64,000 nt of DNA from Sporolactobacillus mangiferae (GCF_023336505.1 NZ_JAMAST010000002.1:186001-250000); one strand, 5' to 3'; counted from the stretch's first letter, positions 19,666 through 28,982 are shown. A program made the numbers and translations. The notes: generated by a model from the letters alone, not told the origin.

Positions 19666-20673
19666 TCAGAGAATAACGTTCAAAATCCGGAAAATAATAA
19701 AAGCGATTAAAGCAGTGAGTGGTAATGTAATCACCCAGGTAATCACAATATTTAGTGCCATTCCCCAGTTTACACCACGTACACGCTCTGCAGAACCGAC
19801 ACCTAAAATTGAGGATGTGATCACATGTGTCGTACTGACCGGAAAATGGATGAAAGTAAATCCAAAAATGATTGAAGCCGAAGATAAATCAGCTGCTGCA
19901 CCATTAATCGGTTGTATTTTCATAATTTTGCTGCCTACCGTATGAATAATTCTCCATCCACCAAGTGAAGTACCCATCGCCATTGCAAAACCCGCTGCTA
20001 TACGCACCCACATTGGAATTTCAACCTTGGTTAAATAATTCGATGCGACTAATGCCATGGTTATAATCCCCATTGTTTTCTGGGCATCATTGGTCCCGTG
20101 GGCAAAGGACTGCAATGCGGCAGTAAAAATCTGGAAAATACGAAAATAACGATTGGTTTTTACGAGTGAAAAGTTCTGGAAGATGATCATAAAGAGTTTC
20201 ATTACGATAAACCCAACAGTTACTGCAGCAATCGGTGAAATAATTAACGCTTCAAAAATTTCAATAAAGCCTTTATAATTCAATGCTCCAAATCCAAGTG
20301 CCGAAATTCCGGCACCGGCAAGAGAGCCGATAATCGCATGTGAAGAGCTACTGGGCACGCCAAGATACCACGTTGCAAGATTCCAGATAATAGCACTGAT
20401 CAACGCAGCCATCACAATAATTAGCCCAATGGTCTCATCATGAATGGAGAAAGGGTCGATGACTCCTTTGCTAATTGTCTGAGCAACACCTGTAAACGTA
20501 ATTGCGCCCAAGAAATTCATTGTCCCTGCCAGAATGATTGCCATTCGTGGACGTAACGCACGAGTCGAAACAGACGTGGCAATGGTGTTGGCCGTATCGT
20601 GGAACCCGTTGATAAAATCAAAACTAAACGCCAAAAAGACAATCATCAGTGTCAGCGCAAACAAGCTTTCCAT
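19666..20673 (-). CDS. pit: Low-affinity inorganic phosphate transporter, PiT family
   Basis: Membrane permease importing phosphate, probably as a metal-phosphate complex driven by protons. The 335-residue product has about ten membrane segments and the two PiT signature repeats: FDFINGFHDTANTIATSVSTRAL near the N-terminus and QSFAHGTNDAQKTMGIITMAL in the second half. Start at ATG 20673 (MESLFALTL) after GAAAGGG. The longer frame upstream lacks a ribosome site. It follows ykaA on the same strand, the common pairing of PiT with a PhoU-like protein. Confidence 0.95.
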   Translation of the reverse strand: MESLFALTLMIVFLAFSFDFINGFHDTANTIATSVSTRALRPRMAIILAGTMNFLGAITFTGVAQTISKGVIDPFSIHDETIGLIIVMAALISAIIWNLATWYLGVPSSSSHAIIGSLAGAGISALGFGALNYKGFIEIFEALIISPIAAVTVGFIVMKLFMIIFQNFSLVKTNRYFRIFQIFTAALQSFAHGTNDAQKTMGIITMALVASNYLTKVEIPMWVRIAAGFAMAMGTSLGGWRIIHTVGSKIMKIQPINGAAADLSSASIIFGFTFIHFPVSTTHVITSSILGVGSAERVRGVNWGMALNIVITWVITLPLTALIAFIIFRILNVIL

Positions 20674-20786
20674 ATTTTTTAAAACCCTTTCTTCGTAAAA
20701 ATGAATACGTATTGCAGAGCTTCCAATCAATGAGACCCGTTATCTTTTACTGCTTATTTAATCCGAAAGACATGGACGTCAATCAC

Positions 20787-20818
20787 TTTTATCACGAACA
20801 AGGGGGTCCGTGATAAAA
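20787..20818 (-). terminator. Hairpin between ykaA and pit
   Basis: TTTTATCACG and CGTGATAAAA form a perfect 10-bp stem. No T-tract follows on the minus strand, so partial termination or mRNA stabilisation between the two genes is likely. Confidence 0.5.
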
Positions 20819-20876
20819 TATTGCCTATAAAATAAATGAATGCCAATAATCGATCTTTTCATAGCATAAGTACAAA

Positions 20877-21497
20877 TTACGCGTTACGCATCATAATGGT
20901 TTCCAGTGTATCCGCCACATCTTCACAGCTATCGGCAACGCTCTCAAGCATTTCATATAGTTCTTTGTATTGTATAATCTTGATCGCATCTTTCTCATTT
21001 TTGAACAAATTCGTAATACACTTGACAAGCAAATCATCGCATTGAGTCTCATAATCATTAATTTTAATGACACTGTTGCGAATACCAGACAGATTTTTTT
21101 TGCTCATCAGCGTAATTGCCTGATTGATTTCCTTGCAGGATTCATAAAGCAGACCGACAAATTCAACCATGAATTCATCAGCATGAGAAATGCCATAGAT
21201 CTCAAGACGCATGGACCATTCTTCGAAACCGTCCAGAACACTGTCCATTTTCATTGCTAATTCCAAAATATCTTCGCGTTGGAGCGGTGTCACAAAAGTC
21301 TTATTCAAGGCAATAATAAGTTCGTGAACGTAAGAATCTCCCTTTCGTTCAAAGTTCTTCATTTTTTGTGAAAACTCATGCAGATCAGCTTCGTTTTTAA
21401 TTTTGCTTTCATCAAAAAATTTAGCAGAATCCTGCAAGTTCAAAGAAATAATCGAAAGCATATTCAAAAACTTGTCATTTTTCGACAAAAAGTGCAC
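20877..21497 (-). CDS. ykaA: DUF47 / PhoU-like phosphate transport regulator YkaA
   Basis: All-helical cytosolic protein of the DUF47 family, thought to modulate PiT transporters. The 206-residue product has the expected six-helix pattern with acidic metal-binding positions (EFSQKMKNFERKGD, LAMKMDSVLDGFEEW, ESVADSCEDVADTLETI). Start placed at GTG 21497, following AGAGGTGG. A GTG three codons earlier overlaps that site. Upstream of pit on the same strand. Confidence 0.9.
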   Translation of the reverse strand: MHFLSKNDKFLNMLSIISLNLQDSAKFFDESKIKNEADLHEFSQKMKNFERKGDSYVHELIIALNKTFVTPLQREDILELAMKMDSVLDGFEEWSMRLEIYGISHADEFMVEFVGLLYESCKEINQAITLMSKKNLSGIRNSVIKINDYETQCDDLLVKCITNLFKNEKDAIKIIQYKELYEMLESVADSCEDVADTLETIMMRNA

Positions 21498-21840
21498 AAA
21501 GTCCACCTCTTCATTTTATTGATATTAATGAACAATCATGTGCCCATGGATAGCATTACCCATACTCTGGTTCATTTTCCAGCAAGCCTGAGAACCGAAC
21601 CACAGCTGAAGAACAACATGATTCCTTAACAGGATCAAATAAAGAACCCAGATTTCATTCTAACAGAAGATCACAAATTTACAATCTGTTTTCATCACAT
21701 TAAAAAAAGCTTAATATATTTTTCGACATCCTTCGCTTAATCATGGACAGTAATCGATGACTCACATTCCACTGCTTTCTATGTATTCAAAGGATCGAGC
21801 TGCCAAATGGCTGTTCAGATCACTTCATGATTCATGACAA

Positions 21841-21884
21841 ATCGAGAGAATATCTCACTTTTGACGTTGAGGCATTCTCTCGAT
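21841..21884 (-). terminator. Large hairpin downstream of yfkAB
   Basis: ATCGAGAGAAT (21841-) pairs with ATTCTCTCGAT (-21884), reinforced by an inner TCTCA/TGAG pairing. It lies 66 bp past the yfkAB stop, with TTTGTC following on the minus strand. No gene is visible in 21507-21840. Confidence 0.7.
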
Positions 21885-21949
21885 CTACATGGCCTGCTGA
21901 TCATTTGTTTAATGGGCAAATCTGTAAGCAGGGAACAACATTCCCGAAC

Positions 21950-23080
21950 TCATCGTGCAATGAGCGCTCGCCGCTTCGTAAAGTCAACGTTTTTATAATA
22001 AGTATTTTTAACGAGTACATTCGGACCCAGGCATTTCACTGCGGGGCAATGGCAGTTCAGCGATTTAGCCAGTGGTGTGGTCAGCCAATGCTGATAAGCT
22101 TCTTCCAAGGTCGTCGACTTTATATTGCCAAGTGCTGGTGCATCACCAAAATCTGTTACAATGATGTTTCCATCAAAAATATTAACATTCAGCCTTGAAC
22201 GTCCATCCGGGTCATTTCGGACGGTAACATTTTTTTCATGATACAGACGCTCAAGGAGGGCCAGATCCTTTTCATTCTTATTACACGGATAAAAAGGCAG
22301 CGTACCAAATAACATCCATACCTCCTGATTGCGGCAGTCAAGCAGCCGATGAATGCCATTGCGTATCTCATCGAGTGAAGCTACTTGAAGGCTGCTTGCA
22401 AAATCACTCGGATACATCGGATGAATCTCATGACGCTGGCAGCCCATTTCAACCACTTGTTTATGAATACGTTCAAGATGCGGCAACGTACGTTTATTGA
22501 TCATTGTCTCCGCCGACACAATAACACCGCGTGCGGTTAATTCCCGGGCATTTTCAATCATTCGTTGAAAAAACAAACGTTGAGTTTCGATTTTCGGTTT
22601 TTTATCCATTACAGCAAATCCTATATTTGAATAATCTTCAAAACTTCCATAGTTAAATGAAATATGAAGAACATCAAGATACGGAATAATCAATTCATAA
22701 CGGGCAAGATCAAGCGTTAAATTAGAATTAATCTGCGTTCTCAGCCCTCGCTCATGCGCATATTTTAAAATGGGCACGACATACTCTTTCACCGACTTTA
22801 TAGAAAGCATCGGCTCACCACCGGTAATACTTAAAGCATGCAGATGCTTCGCCTCATCCAAACGTTTGAAAATTAAATCAAGAGGCAAAGCATTCGGGTC
22901 ATGCTTCTGCAAAGTATAACCGACCGCACAATGTTCACATCTCATATTGCAAAGAGTTGTCGTCGTAAACTCCACATTTGTCAGCGCTAAATGTCCATAA
23001 TGCTCCATATCAAAATAGGCTTCCCAAGGATCATTTTCAGGGCTGATCGGTGTCTTGCTTAAATGTTCTATCAATATCAT
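21950..23080 (-). CDS. yfkAB: Radical SAM/CxCxxxxC motif protein YfkAB
   Basis: Radical SAM protein of unknown reaction. The 376-residue product has the SAM-binding iron-sulfur motif CNMRCEHC (about residues 43-50), the SAM-contact ITGGEPM, and near the C-terminus the extra cysteine motif CHCPAVKC, the CxCxxxxC pattern that defines the YfkAB family. In B. subtilis the same protein is about 373 residues. It stands alone between hairpins. Start ATG 23080 behind AAGGGATGAG. The extra cysteines probably bind a second cluster. Confidence 0.9.
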   Translation of the reverse strand: MILIEHLSKTPISPENDPWEAYFDMEHYGHLALTNVEFTTTTLCNMRCEHCAVGYTLQKHDPNALPLDLIFKRLDEAKHLHALSITGGEPMLSIKSVKEYVVPILKYAHERGLRTQINSNLTLDLARYELIIPYLDVLHISFNYGSFEDYSNIGFAVMDKKPKIETQRLFFQRMIENARELTARGVIVSAETMINKRTLPHLERIHKQVVEMGCQRHEIHPMYPSDFASSLQVASLDEIRNGIHRLLDCRNQEVWMLFGTLPFYPCNKNEKDLALLERLYHEKNVTVRNDPDGRSRLNVNIFDGNIIVTDFGDAPALGNIKSTTLEEAYQHWLTTPLAKSLNCHCPAVKCLGPNVLVKNTYYKNVDFTKRRALIAR

Positions 23081-23187
23081 GCAACTCTCATCCCTTCAAA
23101 ATTAAATAGGCAATACACATACTATATCATAATGAAGGGATTTTTCACGATTCTGTCACATTTCCCATGCAGATAAGTTCATGTTAT

Positions 23188-23454
23188 CTATGCTGTCTGC
23201 ACATTTTTTAAATTTTTACTGATATAATCTCTTGTTTCATTGATTCCGCTGCCTTCAATGACAATCAAACATTCTTCATCATGGGAGAACAGAATAAATG
23301 ACAGCAGTTCGGACAGCCGATGAACTTTTTGCGCTTCATTTTTTCCATAGACATAAATGTTTTGATTCCATTGCGAGCAGAATCCATAAAAATCAATAAA
23401 TTTATTCAGCTTCAGAGTCGTTGGGTTAAATTTGAAAGAAATGATGTTTGGCAT
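23188..23454 (-). CDS. HPr-fold-like small protein, no phosphorylation-site histidine
   Basis: An 88-residue protein (from ATG 23454; a GTG four codons earlier overlaps the GGGAG ribosome site). The order of secondary structure, with LNKFIDFYGFCSQWNQNIYV, a K-rich turn, RLSELLSFILF and CLIVIEGSGIN, resembles HPr/PtsH-like proteins. The GIHARPA phosphorylation motif is absent. It could be a degenerate regulatory HPr-like protein. I do not recognise a specific family, and the function is unknown. Confidence 0.55.
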   Translation of the reverse strand: MPNIISFKFNPTTLKLNKFIDFYGFCSQWNQNIYVYGKNEAQKVHRLSELLSFILFSHDEECLIVIEGSGINETRDYISKNLKNVQTA

Positions 23455-23647
23455 AGCAGCAGGCACTCCCTTTCAGAAAATTTGATACTTCTATTGTCAC
23501 ACACTTCATGCAAATTCTGAACGGGGTTTTTTTGTCGACTAAGCACTAGTTTAGATGAAGTATTTCACAAAAAATTGTTTGACAATGATCAGAACGATGT
23601 AAATTTGAATTTTCAGAGAGGATGCCAAGCATTGATCTTGCCCGCAA

Positions 23648-23690
23648 AAAAACCGGAATTCACTTAGAAAATGAAAAGCCGGTTCATATC
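23648..23690 (-). terminator. Terminator after the 19-residue YjcZ-like gene
   Basis: On the minus strand AACCGG and CCGGTT flank a long AT-rich loop and are followed by a run of T's. The segment 23467-23647 has nothing else I can support. Confidence 0.5.
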
Positions 23691-23711
23691 TGCCTTTTCC
23701 GAAACCGTCTG

Positions 23712-23771
23712 TCAATAGAAAAGGCCCACAATGACAAGGAGAATAAACATGACAACGATCAGAATAAACAC
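23712..23771 (-). CDS. YjcZ-like membrane microprotein (19 residues)
   Basis: Reads MFILIVVMFILLVIVGLFY, almost exactly the single membrane segment of YjcZ/SscA-type sporulation proteins (compare LIVVLFILLIIVG in the protein at 41011). GTG start at 23771 with GAGGAGG 7 bases upstream. An in-frame TAG lies ten codons before the GTG and no other start codon is available, so the gly-rich N-terminal part usual in this family is missing. A terminator-like hairpin follows. Probably a spore-associated or membrane microprotein. Confidence 0.65.
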   Translation of the reverse strand: MFILIVVMFILLVIVGLFY

Positions 23772-23952
23772 ATTGCATCCTCCTCTATTTTTCTATAGCA
23801 TATGCAACCGAGCTGGTCTGTGAGTTGGCAAGTACACAAATTTCAACAAATTCTTTTCTTCTGGCAAATCGTTTTTGCACATTCCTTAATCATAGCTGAC
23901 CAATAGAAAAAATCGATGCTTAGTAAAATTGAGGGCAATAAAATTTTGCAAA

Positions 23953-24030
23953 ATTAGAAAACTTGGCTTTGCCAAAGCTGCCGCCGCACTTATATTATAA
24001 TCTGCTGAATTTTAAACTTTCTTATAGTAT
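23953..24030 (+). repeat. AT-rich satellite repeat (family 2), copy 1
   Basis: Blocks TTAGAAAACTTGGCTTTGCC, CCGCCGCACTTATATTATAA, CTGCTGAATTTTAAA and CTTATAGTAT occur here in order. The same order is found at 49418-49510, and a rougher inverted version at 42758-42830. It abuts GC-rich repeat copy B directly. Confidence 0.75.
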
Positions 24031-24296
24031 TAGAAAAACCGGGCATAGCCCGATCCACAATCTCCAGCCACATGTCATGGGTTCGTGTCTTTACAGTGTT
24101 GAATCGGCGCTTCAGTTGCTCGCTTGCCGCGGGCGATCCGGAAGCCTTCGCGGGCAGGCCAATTTCTGCGGGATCTTCCCAGGCTCGATGATCAACAGGA
24201 ACGCTCCGCAGACGCCAGCGCTCCTCCGCTTTGATTCTCGGTAAGACACTGGTCTATTGGTTTTCATCTGGGGCAAAATCCTATACTTTCTTTACC
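24031..24296 (+). repeat. Dispersed GC-rich intergenic repeat, copy B
   Basis: Starts AGAAAAACCGGGC as copy A does but lacks the 43-bp array. It contains GTGTCTTTACAGTGTTGAATC, TTGCCGCGGGCGATCCGGA, GGAACGCTCCGCAG, TTTGATTCTCGGTAAGACAC and ends GGGGCAAAATCCTATACTTT. CTGCGG and CCGCAG can again pair. It fills the gap between a microprotein and the NlpC/P60 gene, with no real gene inside. Confidence 0.85.
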
Positions 24297-24304
24297 TGCA
24301 AAAA

Positions 24305-24334
24305 AGGTATGGGCATTTAAGCGCCCATACCTTC
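24305..24334 (-). terminator. Terminator after the NlpC/P60 gene
   Basis: AAGGTATGGGC and GCCCATACCTT form an 11-bp perfect stem 25 bp past the stop, flanked by A/T runs on both sides. Confidence 0.85.
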
Positions 24335-24358
24335 ATCATTATTATATTCTGTTTTGCA

Positions 24359-25591
24359 TCAATCAAGAATTCTGCGAACAACACCGGCAAATTTTGATTT
24401 CCAGTATGGGTTGCTCATACTTACAACGGCGACACCCGTACTGCTTTGTGAACCAATAAAACGTCCACCGCCAAGGTAGATACCAACATGGCCATTTGTT
24501 TTATATGTATTAAAGAACACGAGATCGCCAGGCCGTGCTTCACTAAAACTAACCGCACGCCCCTGACTCACAAGTGCGCCCGTACTGCGACCGACACCAA
24601 TACCGTTTGCAGCAAATGCAGCATGCACAAAGCCTGAGCAATCGAACTGACCTGTAGCAGGATTGGATGCACCAAATACATAAGTAGAATGACCGATAAA
24701 TCTGTTCCCGTAATTCAAAATACCTGAAATACCGCCTGAAGATACAGAAGCAGACAGGCTGACAGCCTGAGACCGAGAACCTGAACCGGTTGCTGAACCC
24801 TTGGAATTTGAACTTCCGGAACTTGAAGTGCTTTCCGAATTACTGTTAGCTCCCGATGATGACACGCTGAATGAAACATTTTTTACGGAAGCACGTTTCA
24901 AATCTTCTGCCGCATTTGCCAGCGAAGTCAGCTGATCGGATACACTGGCCTGTTTACGGTCCAGCGCACTGACCGCAATTTTTTTCTGATCCTGCAATGC
25001 ATTGACTTCAGCCAGGGTTTTCTTCAGTTTCTCAAGCCGTGCAACATTTGCGGCCTGTTTCTTTTGAACACTTGCCTTTTTTTCTTTTACTGCTTTTTGA
25101 TCATTTTTCTGATCCGTAATAATTTTTTGGTCTTGATTTGTAATTGTTGTCAATGCAAAAGTACGATCAATGAAATCACCAAAGTTTTTAGAACCGAGCA
25201 GGACATCTAAATAATTTACCGATCCGCCATTCTTATAAATGGAGACAAGCCGATCTTTAAGCAACGACTTACGTTCTTCAATACGCTTATTGATGGTTTC
25301 AATTTCGGCCTTCAGTGCATTGATTCTATCATTCGTTTTATTAATTTCTGCCTGTCCATTACTGATTTCAGTAGTCAATTTCAATTGTTTTTTATTCATT
25401 GCATCAAGTTCACTTTGAAGTGCTTTCTTCTGTACTGCCAGCTTACCACTCAATGATTTTTGTTCCGCAGTTTTTGAATTGATTTCACTTAAAGAAGGTG
25501 AAGCGTATGTAACAGATGGCGCAATCGATGTGTATGTCAGTCCGAACGTCAGTGCCAGTGTAACGGTCGCTTTTTTCTTACTCATTTTCAT
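24359..25591 (-). CDS. Secreted NlpC/P60 peptidoglycan endopeptidase (CwlO-like)
   Basis: Cleaves peptide stems in the cell wall during growth. The 410-residue product has a signal peptide (MKMSKKKATVTLALTFGLTY, cleavage near YASPS), a long coiled coil (about 40-240), a low-complexity Ser/Gly linker, and a C-terminal NlpC/P60 domain with catalytic Cys in FDCSGFVHAAF and His in GHVGIYLGGGRF. Architecture matches CwlO of B. subtilis, which works with FtsEX. Start taken at ATG 25591; GGGGAGG is 13 bases away, and a second ATG follows two codons later. A WalR-type box lies about 195 bp upstream. Confidence 0.9.
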   Translation of the reverse strand: MKMSKKKATVTLALTFGLTYTSIAPSVTYASPSLSEINSKTAEQKSLSGKLAVQKKALQSELDAMNKKQLKLTTEISNGQAEINKTNDRINALKAEIETINKRIEERKSLLKDRLVSIYKNGGSVNYLDVLLGSKNFGDFIDRTFALTTITNQDQKIITDQKNDQKAVKEKKASVQKKQAANVARLEKLKKTLAEVNALQDQKKIAVSALDRKQASVSDQLTSLANAAEDLKRASVKNVSFSVSSSGANSNSESTSSSGSSNSKGSATGSGSRSQAVSLSASVSSGGISGILNYGNRFIGHSTYVFGASNPATGQFDCSGFVHAAFAANGIGVGRSTGALVSQGRAVSFSEARPGDLVFFNTYKTNGHVGIYLGGGRFIGSQSSTGVAVVSMSNPYWKSKFAGVVRRILD

Positions 25592-25785
25592 GGTCAGCCT
25601 GGTTCCTCCCCAAAACATTTAAACTCTTTTTTTACCGTACATTTTTTATCTATTCTCTAATTCTCACATTATCGACTTTTTCATTATAGCACCGCAAACT
25701 TTGCAACAGATATTAAGCTTGTATGTCGCAATGAAATATATTTGTAACAATATGGCGATATCGCGTGAATAAACACGTCTTTCTT

Positions 25786-25802
25786 TGTAATCTTTTTGTA
25801 AT
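25786..25802 (+). promoter_or_regulatory. WalR-type box
   Basis: TGTAATCTTTTTGTAAT is an exact match to the WalR direct-repeat consensus TGTWAH-N5-TGTWAH. It lies in the divergent gap between the CwlO-like gene (minus) and the membrane protein at 25916 (plus), oriented toward the latter. WalR controls cell-wall hydrolases in Bacillus, so either gene may be the target. A further half site TTGTAAC lies at 25742. Confidence 0.55.
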
Positions 25803-25915
25803 TTAATGAAATTTTTTAGATAATTTATAAATTCATTTCTTTTATGAAGGAATAGGACAATTCGTTGGCATCATACATTGGCTGAGTAGATAAGAACAGA
25901 TGGAGGTGGATCATT

Positions 25916-26419
25916 TTGTTTCTTGTACTTGGATCCATTTTGATGATTGCTGTACTGATTAATCAACTCAGGGAAAAACCTCTGACCGGACGCCTCTACA
26001 GGCAGCCAATTGCACTTTTGCTTTGCGCAGGTTGTGCACTCTCAACAATGCTTCCTCTCCCTATGATTGATTGGATGATGTTATCGGTGATATTCATTTT
26101 CTCATTTGCTCTTGGCCTGATTCAGGGACGTTTCACCTCACTTCTCAACCGTGACGGTGCCTGGTTTCTGGCTGGATCAATCATGTCAGTCTTCATTTGG
26201 TCCTTATCTGTTCCCACGCGAATGGTCCTGCGCACCCTATCAATCCATTATCTGTCTATGACCCCCTCACTCAATGGATCTTCGAGTTTCATTGTCTATC
26301 TTCTATTCATTTCAGGATTTTTGTTTGGAAGATACAGCATGCTGATGGTACGCTATCCTTTTTTGCTGAAAAACATGGGGAAAAACGAACGAAAGTTGAG
26401 ACGTCTGCGTGTTCGATAA
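25916..26419 (+). CDS. Integral membrane protein, unknown (CcdC/DUF1453-like pattern)
   Basis: A 167-residue protein with about five hydrophobic segments and a basic tail ERKLRRLRVR. Features such as LGLIQGRFTSLLNRDGAWFLAGS and the R-rich cytosolic ends resemble the DUF1453/CcdC-like layout, but the assignment is weak. TTG start at 25916 with GGAGGTG 7 bases upstream. Divergent from the CwlO-like gene with a WalR-type box between them, so a link to envelope homeostasis is possible but unproven. Confidence 0.6.
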   Translation: MFLVLGSILMIAVLINQLREKPLTGRLYRQPIALLLCAGCALSTMLPLPMIDWMMLSVIFIFSFALGLIQGRFTSLLNRDGAWFLAGSIMSVFIWSLSVPTRMVLRTLSIHYLSMTPSLNGSSSFIVYLLFISGFLFGRYSMLMVRYPFLLKNMGKNERKLRRLRVR

Positions 26420-26499
26420 ATAGAGGTACTTTGATTCTTCTCTGTTCCATGAATCCGTTTTTTGTACTTGGCACATCCAACGCATACGTGAAAAAATAT

Positions 26500-26703
26500 T
26501 TTCTTCCTATAATATGGTCAAAAAACGAACATGACAGGCTTGCAATCTCTGGTCATAATTTGTTGATTTATGTCTATCGTGTTATATCATCATTGCGGCT
26601 GCTCCTTGGGGAGCACACCCTTGCTTTAATGATCGGCCATGGATTGTTTGGTTTATTGGATATGGAGCAAAATCATACACTTTATTTGCTCTGTAGAAAA
26701 TAA
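26500..26703 (+). repeat. Decayed copy of the GC-rich repeat (3' half)
   Basis: The segment ending GGTTTATTGGATATGGAGCA, AAATCATACACTTTATTTGC lines up with the 3' end of copies A-C (TATTGGTTTTCATATGGGTC, AAAATNATATACTTTCTT). The GC-rich core is barely recognisable. An open frame of 168 codons crosses it but overlaps the real gene upstream in another frame and has no protein-like character. Confidence 0.45.
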
Positions 26704-26949
26704 ATTTTCTGATGGACAGGCCCAACGATCCCTTTCATTCTAAATCGTAGTAAACAATGCATACTTTTCTTGACTTTTGCTTAAAAAGACTTAGAATTAT
26801 TAAGGCTTAAGTGTCTTTTTTTTTACACATTTTTAACAAACCGTTCATTTATCGATATGATATAGCTTAGAATTATGATGAGAAAAATGAAACATTCTCA
26901 GATTATCCTCATTTGACCGATTCTTGCAGACTTCAGGAGGTTGAATACT

Positions 26950-28944
26950 GTGAAACGTTTAGTTACCACGGGAAAACAGATGATGGCAACAAAATATACA
27001 TTGTTCTTTCTTACTGTTTTATTATTTTGGCTGAAAACATATCTGGTTTACATCACTCAGTTCAGCCTTGGCGTCAATGACAAAATGCAGCAGTTCCTGC
27101 TCTTCATTAATCCGATCAGTTCATCGCTCTTGTTTTTGGGGATTGCGATTATTTTTAAAGGTCGGCTTCAGCAATGGCTGCTTATCATCATTAATTTTAT
27201 TTTATCGTTCTGGCTGTATGCAAATGTTGTATACTATCGGTTTTTCAGTGACTTCATTACTTTATCTACAATGACACAATCAACAGGTAATGCCGGCGAT
27301 TTAGGTGGAAGCGTTGTTTCATTAATGTACGCATACGACTTTTTATTTTTCACTGATACTCTCATTATTCTGCTGCTTGTGCTTTTTAAAATTGTACGTC
27401 CGTCAGCCGAGCGGTGGAATATTCGTTCCATTTTTACCGTGTTTGTTTCCGCCATTATGGTTTTCATCGTCAATCTCAGTTTAGCGGAAACGGATCGCCC
27501 GGAGCTTTTAAGCCGGACCTTTGACCGAAATTACATTGTCAAATATTTGGGTGCTTATAATTTCGCCATATACGATGCGATCCAGAGTGCGCGCTCCAAT
27601 GCACAGCGGGCAATGGCGGACAGCAGTGATATTAATGAAATCCAGAATTTCACAAAATCAAATTACGCTGAGCCGAATCCAAGTTATTATGCAAAAGGAA
27701 AAGGCATGAATGTCATTTATGTGTCTCTTGAATCACTGCAAAGCTTTATCATCAATTATAAAATGCCTGATGGGACCGAGGTCACCCCTTTCCTTAATAA
27801 GCTTGCTGCTGGTGCGGACGACACCACCTATTTTAAAAATTTCTTTCATCAAACCGGATCCGGAAAAACATCCGATGCTGAATTTATGATGGAAAATTCA
27901 CTTTTCCCGCTTTCTCAAGGTCCGGTTTTTCAAATGAAAGGATTCAATACCTATCAGGCTGCACCCGCAATGATGAATCAGCGCGGTTATGAGACAGCCG
28001 CTTTTCACGGAAACGTTAAATCGTTCTGGAACCGTGATCAGATGTATAAAGCTCTGGGCTATGAGCGTTTCTTCGATTCCAAGTATTACGATATGAGCCA
28101 GAAGAACACTAAGAATTATGGAATGAAGGATAAACCGTTTATCAAAGAAACCATGCCTTATCTGACGTCATTGAAGCAGCCTTTCTACAGCAAATTAATT
28201 TTGCTTTCCAATCATTTTCCATTTGGCATGGACAAAGAAGATACGACTTTTAAACCCGGTGATTTTGGCGACAGCGTTGTTAATAATTATTTTCAATCTG
28301 CGAACTACATGGATCAGGCCATCGAACAATTATTTACAGATCTGAAGAAAGAAGGATTGCTTGATAAATCCATAATCATTATGTACGGTGATCATTACGG
28401 CCTCTCCGAAAATCATAATGACGCAATGGCAAAGGTACTGGGTAAGGATCAGATTACGCCGTTTGATAATGCCCAGCTTCAACGTGTACCGTTGTTTATT
28501 CACATCCCGAAAATATCCGGTGGAACTGTTTCAACATACGGCGGAGAGGTAGATGTACGCCCAACATTAATGAGCCTGCTGGGTATTGATACGAAAGACT
28601 ACATTCAGTTCGGTACGGATCTGTTCTCAAAAGAGCATCGTCAGATTATTCCATTCCGTAACGGCGATGTCATTACGAATAAGTATTCGATTGTCGGCGG
28701 TGTCGTTTACGATAATGGGACTGGAAAAAAAGTTGATTCATCTCTTGGCAAGCCATATGAGACGCAAGCGAAGAAACTGCTTGACTATTCCGATAAAGTT
28801 ATTTTCGGTGACCTTCTTCGCTTTTACAAACCAAAAGGATTTGTTCCTCCGGATATCTCAAAAATTAATTACAACACAGATCAGAAGATCCAGCCGGATT
28901 CAAATTATGGCGCATCAACCTCAACCGAAAAAGAGGGAAAATGA
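26950..28944 (+). CDS. ltaS: Lipoteichoic acid synthase (LtaS family)
   Basis: Polymerises the polyglycerol-phosphate chain of lipoteichoic acid on the outer membrane face, using phosphatidylglycerol. The 664-residue product has five N-terminal membrane helices (to about residue 210) and an extracellular sulfatase-like domain with the catalytic threonine in SGKTSDAEF (about residue 300), ESLQSF, and MYGDHYGLSE for metal binding. GTG start at 26950 placed 9 bases after AGGAGG. The TTG at 26941 is inside the ribosome site region. Stands alone and ends in a hairpin. Other members (YfnI, YqgS, YvgJ) have related activities, so the exact paralogue is uncertain. Confidence 0.94.
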   Translation: MKRLVTTGKQMMATKYTLFFLTVLLFWLKTYLVYITQFSLGVNDKMQQFLLFINPISSSLLFLGIAIIFKGRLQQWLLIIINFILSFWLYANVVYYRFFSDFITLSTMTQSTGNAGDLGGSVVSLMYAYDFLFFTDTLIILLLVLFKIVRPSAERWNIRSIFTVFVSAIMVFIVNLSLAETDRPELLSRTFDRNYIVKYLGAYNFAIYDAIQSARSNAQRAMADSSDINEIQNFTKSNYAEPNPSYYAKGKGMNVIYVSLESLQSFIINYKMPDGTEVTPFLNKLAAGADDTTYFKNFFHQTGSGKTSDAEFMMENSLFPLSQGPVFQMKGFNTYQAAPAMMNQRGYETAAFHGNVKSFWNRDQMYKALGYERFFDSKYYDMSQKNTKNYGMKDKPFIKETMPYLTSLKQPFYSKLILLSNHFPFGMDKEDTTFKPGDFGDSVVNNYFQSANYMDQAIEQLFTDLKKEGLLDKSIIIMYGDHYGLSENHNDAMAKVLGKDQITPFDNAQLQRVPLFIHIPKISGGTVSTYGGEVDVRPTLMSLLGIDTKDYIQFGTDLFSKEHRQIIPFRNGDVITNKYSIVGGVVYDNGTGKKVDSSLGKPYETQAKKLLDYSDKVIFGDLLRFYKPKGFVPPDISKINYNTDQKIQPDSNYGASTSTEKEGK

Positions 28945-28982
28945 ACAGTACTTGGCATGTAATAAACGTTCAATAATTAATA

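Noticed and set aside
26197-26703. 168-codon plus-strand frame overlapping the membrane gene
   Set aside because: First half is out of frame with a real gene, second half is decayed repeat; no start signal.
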